Shown here piece by piece: positions 36,712 to 42,379 of a DNA stretch of 42,379 nucleotides. The stretch covers positions 10,592 through 52,970 of the forward strand of contig MNEX01000307.1 in NCBI GenBank assembly GCA_001917905.1, read 5' to 3'. Each line of letters starts with the position of its first letter. Positions within the stretch are counted from its first letter, which is position 1. Under the pieces are notes generated by a model. It saw only the letters and a list, made by a program, of their open reading frames with translations. It did not search any database and was not told the origin of the DNA. This DNA is from Acidobacteria bacterium 13_1_40CM_65_14. GTDB taxonomy: Bacteria; Acidobacteriota; Vicinamibacteria; Vicinamibacterales; CAVVIG01. Made by a program: the position numbers and the translations under genes.

Positions 36712-37598
36712 CCGGGCGCGTACTGCACGAGCAGGTCGATGAACTCCCTGACGAAGTCGGTCTTCGCAAGATCCTTCGGCATCACCGCACTCCACCGCCG
36801 ATGCAGCCCGCGCGCGGTGAGCGGGCGCGCGACCAGCGCGCCCGATTTCACGATCGGCTCCACGGCCCACCGCGCGATCACGCTGACGCCCAGTCCCGCC
36901 TTCACCAGCTCGACGATCGCCTCGGTGAGCTGAATCTCGTCGATGCGTCCCGGCACGGCGCCGGCGGGCAGCAGCACCTGGTTCAACACCAGGCTGTCTT
37001 CTTTCGGCGGATACAGCAGCAACGTCTCGCCGTGCATGTCGGCCACTTTGACGTGCGTTTTCTTCGCGAAGGGATGCGTCGTCGCCGCGATCACGATGAG
37101 CTCGTCGTCGAAGATCGGCGTCGCCGTCAGCCGGCGATCGCGGACCGGCGTGCTCATCAGCGCGACGTCGACTTTGCCGGCGAGCAGCGTTTCGACGGGT
37201 TGGCGTGTCGCGTCGACGTCGATCCGCACCTCGACCCGCGGGAACTTGCGGCGGTATTTCGTCAGCAGCGGCGGCAGCCAGTGGTAGCAGGTGTAGCACT
37301 CGGTCGTGAGACGCAGCACACCGGCGTGATCGCGGCCCATCTCCCGGATGTCGTGCTCGGTCTGATGCAGCCGCGCTAGCACCTCGCGCGCCGACGCTAG
37401 CAGGCGCTCGCCGGCCGGCGTCAGCACCAGCCGCTTGCCGACGCGCAGAAACAACGCGGCGCCGAGGCGCGATTCGATGTCGCGCAGCTGATGGCTGAGC
37501 GCCGACTGCGTGAGATGAAGGCGATCGCCCGCGCGCGTGAGGCTGCCGCAGTCGGCGACGGCGGAGACGAGCTGGAGGTGGCGGACTTCGAGATCCAT
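36651..37598 (-). CDS. LysR family transcriptional regulator, MetR-like
   Basis: MDLEVRHLQLVSAVADCGSLTRAGDRLHLTQSALSHQLRDIESRLGAALFLRVGKRLVLTPAGERLL (HTH), RLTTECYTCYHWLPPLL effector-domain start. Confidence 0.93.
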   Translation of the reverse strand: MDLEVRHLQLVSAVADCGSLTRAGDRLHLTQSALSHQLRDIESRLGAALFLRVGKRLVLTPAGERLLASAREVLARLHQTEHDIREMGRDHAGVLRLTTECYTCYHWLPPLLTKYRRKFPRVEVRIDVDATRQPVETLLAGKVDVALMSTPVRDRRLTATPIFDDELIVIAATTHPFAKKTHVKVADMHGETLLLYPPKEDSLVLNQVLLPAGAVPGRIDEIQLTEAIVELVKAGLGVSVIARWAVEPIVKSGALVARPLTARGLHRRWSAVMPKDLAKTDFVREFIDLLVQYAPGQSVRSATSGSTRVARLAGT

Positions 37599-37604
37599 AT
37601 CTGA

Positions 37605-37722
37605 GGCAGGCCTAAGAGCGTCGCGGAATTACCGCGCCACCACTGGGGACACGGAGGACAGGAGGTTCAAACGTGGTGGAGCGTTCAATTCTGCAACGAG
37701 CTCTCCTGAAGGCCTGCGCGAC
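37605..37722. repeat. Family A hairpin copy 5 (degenerate)
   Basis: aggcctaagagcgtcgcggaattaccgcgccaccactggggacacggaggacaggaggttcaaacgtggtggagcgttcaattctgcaacgagctctcctgaaggcctgcgcg. Confidence 0.75.
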
Positions 37723-37772
37723 CCCTTCCTTGTCGATGAGGATACTTCATCGTTGTGATGATGACAAAGAAT

Positions 37773-37807
37773 TTGGCTCATGACCGCCCGCTCCCTACGA
37801 TGGGGTC
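37773..37807 (+). promoter_or_regulatory. Candidate leaderless promoter: TTGGCT-17-TACGAT-6-ATG
   Basis: -35 37773-37778, -10 37796-37801, 6 nt to ATG 37808. Confidence 0.5.
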
Positions 37808-38407
37808 ATGCCGATTCCATCACTGCTGTTGGCGGCCGCCCTGGTGAGCACTGGCCTGCCGCCCGTCCACGTCGCGCTCGCGTTCGGATCCGAACCGACC
37901 CTTCCGCCGGCCGTCGCCGCGGCCGCTGTCCACGAGGCCGCTGACATCTGGTCCCGGTACCGCGTCGTCGTCGATCGCACCATGCCGTGCGCGTCGGCGC
38001 CCGACGAGGCCATTGTCCTGACGGTGCGGGCCGGCCGGTCACGAATTCCCAGCGCGCTCGATACCCCGACGGTCCTCGGCGCGATCAACTTTGCCGAAGA
38101 CGGTACGCCGTATTCGATCCTCACCGTCTTCTTTGACCTGTTGGTGCAATCGGTCGGGCTCGCGCGACTCGGGGACGTCGGCGAGGACCGCTGGCCGCCC
38201 GAGCTGCGCCGGCGGGCCGTTGGCCGTGCGCTCGGCCGCGTGATCGCTCACGAAATCGGTCATTACCTGCTCGGCTCGCGCGGACACAGCTCGAATGGAT
38301 TGATGCGTGCTGTGCAACCGTTCGGCGAGCTCTTCGGTCAATCCGGCGCCGGCTTTCTGCTCTCGCGGGCAGACGAGCGGCGCCTCGCGCGGCGCGTGGT
38401 TCGATGA
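37808..38407 (+). CDS. Exported zinc metalloprotease-like protein (metzincin-type motif)
   Basis: Signal-like N-terminus; VIAHEIGHYLLGSRGHSSNGLMRA = HExxHxxxxxxxH-like motif followed by a Met-turn-like GLMR. Confidence 0.75.
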   Translation: MPIPSLLLAAALVSTGLPPVHVALAFGSEPTLPPAVAAAAVHEAADIWSRYRVVVDRTMPCASAPDEAIVLTVRAGRSRIPSALDTPTVLGAINFAEDGTPYSILTVFFDLLVQSVGLARLGDVGEDRWPPELRRRAVGRALGRVIAHEIGHYLLGSRGHSSNGLMRAVQPFGELFGQSGAGFLLSRADERRLARRVVR

Positions 38408-38516
38408 GCGCGTTGTTGCACGACGTCCGTCAGGCGATCGCGACCTCGTGGCGCCGTCCGCTCTTCACGTTCGTCGATCTACGCGGATCGATCCCGTGCG
38501 CGTGCTGCGCGACTGA
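38404..38516 (+). pseudogene. Internally deleted ADOP permease relic
   Basis: MSALLHDVRQAIATSWRRPLFT (N-terminus) followed in another frame by RSTRIDPVRVLRD* (C-terminus, compare ATRVDPLVALRTD*); ATGA overlap with the preceding gene. Confidence 0.65.
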
Positions 38517-38535
38517 AGGTGACCGTACAAACGAA

Positions 38536-38560
38536 GGGCCGGCACATCAAGTGCCGGCCC
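38536..38560. terminator. Strong hairpin, likely terminator of the convergent GNAT gene
   Basis: GGGCCGGCAC-ATCAA-GTGCCGGCCC, perfect 10-bp stem, 5-nt loop. Confidence 0.6.
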
Positions 38561-38580
38561 ACGTCGGTCTTCAGCTGTTT

Positions 38581-39261
38581 TTAGTGAACGCTCGGCGCGC
38601 TCAGGTACGACCGCGATGTCGTCCGGCGCGTGGCCTGCCAGTCCTCGTCGAGAATCGTGTACAGCACCTGATCGAGGTAACGGCCATTGTGGAGGAACGA
38701 CTTGCGCAGGACCGCTTCCCGCACCGCGCCCAGCTTCTGCAGCGCGCCGTTCCCGCGACCGTTCTGCACCGCGGCACGCGCCTCGAGGCGGTGCACGCCG
38801 AGCGTCTCGAACGCGAACTCGACCACCAACTCGGCGCCGTCCTGGAACACGCCGGTGCCCCAGAACGCCGATCCGATCGCGAAGCCCCATTCGGCGGACG
38901 CGAAGGTCGGGTCGAGCTGCCGGACCTGGAAGATCCCAATCGCCGTATCGAAACCCTGCAGCGTCACCGCGAAGCACGCGTAAGTGCCGGCGCTACGCTG
39001 CCGGATCGTCCACGCAATGAAGCGCTCGAAGCCTTCAACCGTGTTCGGCGGCGGCGAGATGAATCGTGACACTTCCTCGGTCGTCAGGAGCGCGAAGAGC
39101 GACGCGGCGTCCGACGCGCGCAGCTCCCTCAGCACCACCTGCTTCCCACGCAACGTCGGCAGGCCCGCCTGCCAATCGCTGCTCGTGACCTCGGGCGTCG
39201 GTGTCGATGTGACCGTCATCAGCGTCACGTCGAGTTCCTGGCGGTAAGGCATTTTTTCCAT
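38581..39261 (-). CDS. GNAT family N-acetyltransferase (RimJ/RimL-like)
   Basis: LRGKQVVLRELRASDAASLFALLTTEEVSRFISPPPNTVEGFERFIAWT...GFAIGSAFWGTGVFQDGAELVVEFAFETLGVHRLEARAAVQNGRGNGALQKLGAVREAVLRKSF. Confidence 0.92.
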   Translation of the reverse strand: MEKMPYRQELDVTLMTVTSTPTPEVTSSDWQAGLPTLRGKQVVLRELRASDAASLFALLTTEEVSRFISPPPNTVEGFERFIAWTIRQRSAGTYACFAVTLQGFDTAIGIFQVRQLDPTFASAEWGFAIGSAFWGTGVFQDGAELVVEFAFETLGVHRLEARAAVQNGRGNGALQKLGAVREAVLRKSFLHNGRYLDQVLYTILDEDWQATRRTTSRSYLSAPSVH

Positions 39262-39263
39262 GA

Positions 39264-41687
39264 CTAGATACCTCCCCCAGGAACGACAGGTGGCGGCGGT
39301 GGAGGCGGCAGCGCTGGCGGTGCGACCGGCACTGGCGGCGGCAGATCGGCCGGCGCTGCGACAGGCGGTGCCGGCAACGGATCAATCGGTGCCGGCAGCG
39401 GATCGACTGGTAGCGCCGGCGGCGGATCAAGCGGCAATGCCGGCGGTGGCTCGACCGGCGATGGCGGCGGCTCGACGGACGGCGCGGGCGGTGGCACGAC
39501 CGGCGGCCGAGGGCCGGCGCCGAGCGATGACAGCACGGTGAACATCTGCTCGTCGCTGAGCTTGCTGAACATCGACGTCCAGCTCAGAGGAGTGACGTTG
39601 CCGGTAGCCGACGTCCCCCACACGATGCCGGCGAGCGGGTCATTGACGCCCCACACGATGTTGCCCAGGTCGTCGACGCCCCACACGATGTTCTCGTCGC
39701 CCGCAGTGCCCCAGACGATGTTCTCGTCCACAGCGGCGGTGCCCCAGACGATGTTCTCGTCGTCAGCGGCGGTGCCCCACATGATGTTCTCGTCGGCAAC
39801 GGCGGTGCCCCAGACGATGTTCGCGCCATGCGCGGTGCCCCAGACGATGTTCTGTTCATCGACGGTGCCCCAGACGATGTTGTCGCAATCATCGCCGCCG
39901 CAGTTGACGCCCCACACGATGTTTTCATCGCTGCCGGCGGCGCCCGTGCCCCAGACGATGTTCGAGCAGTCGGCATCCGAGCAGTTGACGCCCCACACGA
40001 TGTTGCTGCTGGAGTCGTCGACGCCCCAGACGATGTTGCTGCAGTCGTCGGTCGAGCATTGAACGCCCCAGACGATGTTCTGATTGTCGTCGGTCTTCGC
40101 AACACCCCAGTCGGTGCCGACGCTGTACGCGTTCGCCGACAGCTTCAGATAGCCGCCCTTGAGCTGGTGGTTTCCCCAGATGATGCTCTTGCTCCACATC
40201 GCCTGCGACGGCATCGGCTGCCCAGGCTGCGCGGTCGCGTAGAACTTCGCGAGTCGCACGGCGCCGACCGTATTGAGGAAGCCCGCGCCCTCGGTGAGCG
40301 GGTCATAGCCCGGATACACCTGCGCGGAGTACTGAAGGATCGCCTTCACCGCGTTGGGCGTCAGCGCCGGATTGGCCTGCAGCATCAACGCAACCGTGCC
40401 CGCCACGACCGGCGCCGCCATGCTCGTGCCGCTCAGCGTCAGGGACGCCTGGAACGGCGTCGAGACGAGGCCGTTCGCCAGGAACGGCGCCTTCGTCAAG
40501 TGGAACGTGCCCCACGGATCCGACAGGGACATCGTCCCCCTGCCGGGCGCGACGAGGTCAGGCTTCGCGCCCCAGTCCTTGTACGACGGACCGCGCGAGC
40601 TGAAGGACGCCATCTTGTCGTCGGCGCGATCCGCCGTGCCCTCGTGGCTCGACGCGCCGACGGTCAGCACCCACGGCGCGTTGCCCGGCGCGACGATGCC
40701 GCCGTACTGAATCTGACCCTGTGCGTTCTTGCCGGCGTTGCCCGCGGCACCCACGACGACCACGCCTGCGTCGACGACGCGCTTGGCGGCGAGCGTCAGC
40801 GGGTCGGTCCAGTACGACTCGGTCACGCCGGCGCCGACCGACATGTTGACGACGCGGATGTTGTACTGCCTGTGATTCGCGAGCACCCAGTCGAGCGCCT
40901 GGATGATGTTGCTGATCGAGCCCTGGCCGTTCGCGTCCAGCACTTTCAGAGAGATGAGATCCGCGTCAGGCGCCACACCCGCTTGACGGCTGTTCGTATC
41001 GTAGCCGTTGCCCGCGATGATGCCGGCGACGTGCGTGCCGTGACCCTCATCGTCGTACGGCGCGATTTGGCCGTTCACGAAGTCGACGAACGCCTTCACC
41101 CGCTGATTGCCGTACGGATACAGCGTCGAGGTGCGGTTCGTCAGATCGTCGTGCCACGGCGCGATGCCGGAGTCGATGATCGCGATGCCGACGCCGGTGC
41201 CCGTGAGGCCGAGCGCGCGGTTCACGGCGAGTCCGCCCGTCGTCAGCGCCGTCGTGTAGTTCGCTTGCGCGAGCGGACGGTCGTAGCGGATGTCGAAAAC
41301 GTCAGGATGCTGAGACAGCCGCTTGATCAACCCGTTGGGCAGGCTGAGCGCCTGACCGTTGATGATCCCGAGCCGCTTGTAGGAGTCCGCGTACTTCTTG
41401 AACTCGGTCGGAAGCTGCGCACCCGATTTCAGCGTGACGATGACCTTGCTCTTCGCCAGTGCCGAGTGGTGGTCGGCACGATAAGTCAGTTCCTTATCGA
41501 GCTTGCGATGGTCTCTAGCCTCGGCGTTCGGACGACCGGCGCGGCCCCTGGTCGCACCTCGGTCGTGCGAGCCCGCAGCCAGGGCGTTGGAGGCCAAGCC
41601 GAGCACGAGCACCGCCACGGCGGCCAACGTGCGCTTTGGTCCCCAGACCGCCTTGCGTCTGGTCGTCCGTTCAATCGATGGGATCAT
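39264..41687 (-). CDS. S8 family serine protease (subtilisin-like) with C-terminal NIVWG repeats and Pro-rich tail
   Basis: Catalytic GIAIIDSGIAPWHDDL (Asp), DEGHGTHVAGIIAG (His), LSGTSMAAPVVAGTVALMLQ (Ser); 13 NI[V/M]WG repeats; tail PPPPPPPVVPGGGI. Confidence 0.95.
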   Translation of the reverse strand: MIPSIERTTRRKAVWGPKRTLAAVAVLVLGLASNALAAGSHDRGATRGRAGRPNAEARDHRKLDKELTYRADHHSALAKSKVIVTLKSGAQLPTEFKKYADSYKRLGIINGQALSLPNGLIKRLSQHPDVFDIRYDRPLAQANYTTALTTGGLAVNRALGLTGTGVGIAIIDSGIAPWHDDLTNRTSTLYPYGNQRVKAFVDFVNGQIAPYDDEGHGTHVAGIIAGNGYDTNSRQAGVAPDADLISLKVLDANGQGSISNIIQALDWVLANHRQYNIRVVNMSVGAGVTESYWTDPLTLAAKRVVDAGVVVVGAAGNAGKNAQGQIQYGGIVAPGNAPWVLTVGASSHEGTADRADDKMASFSSRGPSYKDWGAKPDLVAPGRGTMSLSDPWGTFHLTKAPFLANGLVSTPFQASLTLSGTSMAAPVVAGTVALMLQANPALTPNAVKAILQYSAQVYPGYDPLTEGAGFLNTVGAVRLAKFYATAQPGQPMPSQAMWSKSIIWGNHQLKGGYLKLSANAYSVGTDWGVAKTDDNQNIVWGVQCSTDDCSNIVWGVDDSSSNIVWGVNCSDADCSNIVWGTGAAGSDENIVWGVNCGGDDCDNIVWGTVDEQNIVWGTAHGANIVWGTAVADENIMWGTAADDENIVWGTAAVDENIVWGTAGDENIVWGVDDLGNIVWGVNDPLAGIVWGTSATGNVTPLSWTSMFSKLSDEQMFTVLSSLGAGPRPPVVPPPAPSVEPPPSPVEPPPALPLDPPPALPVDPLPAPIDPLPAPPVAAPADLPPPVPVAPPALPPPPPPPVVPGGGI
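39615..40082 (-). repeat. Protein-coding repeat tract (NIVWG units of 10-14 aa)
   Basis: Repeated CC(C)CA(G/C)ACGATGTT at variable spacing in multiples of 3, encoding NIVWG. Confidence 0.95.
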
Positions 41688-41750
41688 GGCGCGCAGCTTA
41701 ACAGCAAAAGCCCCGCCACCTGGGCCATACGTTTATACGCTCAGTACAAC

Positions 41751-41779
41751 TTATTATGATTATTCGAGTTACGGGTCAA
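41751..41779 (-). promoter_or_regulatory. Candidate promoter of the S8 protease
   Basis: Reverse strand TTGACC-17 nt-TAATAA, about 60 nt upstream of ATG at 41687, in a locally AT-rich region. Confidence 0.45.
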
Positions 41780-42009
41780 GGGTCGAGTCCGAGTCCGGCG
41801 TCGGGGATATGACGGCTTGTGCAATTCCAGCACATGCAGATACAGGCATCGTGAGTTTCGTTACAGAAACGCTCAATAAAACTGCACGTACGGTCGTTGT
41901 GTTCTACTTTGAGCCAGGATTGTCAAAATAGAGCACTCAAAAGCGTTAGAAGTCCGATATTGTCATGTCAAGTTCTGCATAGTCGTGCAGATTTGTCATA
42001 TATGAGTGG

Positions 42010-42379
42010 CTAGGAGGCGCTCGCCGTCGTACGATCGCCCACTGTCGCGAGCGTGAACGTCTGGGTGGCCGAACTCGCATTCGACCGGGCGTCTCGGACC
42101 GACACCGTGAAGGTCGTCATGCCCGCCGTACGAGGTGTGCCTGTGACGCGACCGCTCCGCGCACCGAGCGTCAGCCCCTGCGGCAACGAACCCGACACAA
42201 CTTGCCACGTGTAGGGCGCCCCACCGTCAACCGCGATGAACGTCGCCGAGTATGGCTCACCGACCTTCGCATCCGGCAATCGTCGTCGTGGCAATCGACA
42301 CGGCCTTCGGCGCCACCACGACGAACGCGGTTGCAGTGCCTTGCGCCTGTGGCGACGACGAATCGCGAACGGTGACCCG
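42010..42379 (-). CDS. C-terminal part of a putative Ig-domain (He_PIG-like) protein, apparently frameshifted; continues past the window
   Basis: LPDAKVGEPYSATFIAVDGGAPYTWQVVSGSLPQGLTLGARSGRVTGTPRTAGMTTFTVSVRDARSNASS; upstream RVTVRDSSSPQAQGTATAFVVVAPKAVSIATTT is in the neighbouring frame. Confidence 0.7.
   Translation of the reverse strand, partial: GSPFAIRRRHRRKALQPRSSWWRRRPCRLPRRRLPDAKVGEPYSATFIAVDGGAPYTWQVVSGSLPQGLTLGARSGRVTGTPRTAGMTTFTVSVRDARSNASSATQTFTLATVGDRTTASAS

Noticed and set aside
34723-37299. 858-aa minus-strand ORF and similar long antisense ORFs (e.g. 32619-34313, 27529-28866, 4091-5107, 791-1957)
   Set aside because: Same antisense GC-frame artefact; each is opposite a gene with recognisable domains.
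39615-40082. CRISPR-like repeat pattern (CCCCAGACGATGTT repeated)
   Set aside because: Spacing is variable in multiples of 3 and the repeats encode NIVWG in a protease frame; there are no unique ~30-nt spacers and no cas genes.
41503-41931. 142-aa plus-strand ORF ending VTETLNKTARTVVVFYFEPGLSK
   Set aside because: Begins antisense to the S8 gene and has no clear start signal; the AT-rich region is better explained as intergenic/promoter DNA.

Overview
GC-rich bacterial chromosome segment. Several families look Acidobacteriota-like (ADOP/MacB-type permeases, DUF5916 outer-membrane protein, extracellular S9 and S8 peptidases), but taxonomy is inference only. I support about 26 protein genes and no tRNA, rRNA or CRISPR. 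The most interesting layer is an unusually dense set of small palindromic or repetitive elements. They sit between genes, directly against start and stop codons, and in frame inside several genes. The clearest is a ~111-nt MITE-like element ('F', 879-989 and 30088-30199 inverted). It is flanked by CTAG on both sides in both copies, and the second copy interrupts another repeat ('A'), so an empty site can be compared within the window. Other families: a 128-nt hairpin ('B') in two inverted copies with 2 visible differences; a ~113-nt hairpin ('A') with 4 differences between two copies; and several hairpins made from 7-9-nt degenerate tandem repeats (C, D, E, I). Three genes carry in-frame insertions of such elements. 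At least two genes look like internal-deletion relics that keep both ends. Also notable: an S8 subtilisin-like protease with 13 'NIVWG' repeats, coupled to a GNAT acetyltransferase, and a recurrent TANNAT-6/7 nt-ATG arrangement suggesting leaderless mRNAs. All identities and counts were done by eye; no database search was run.
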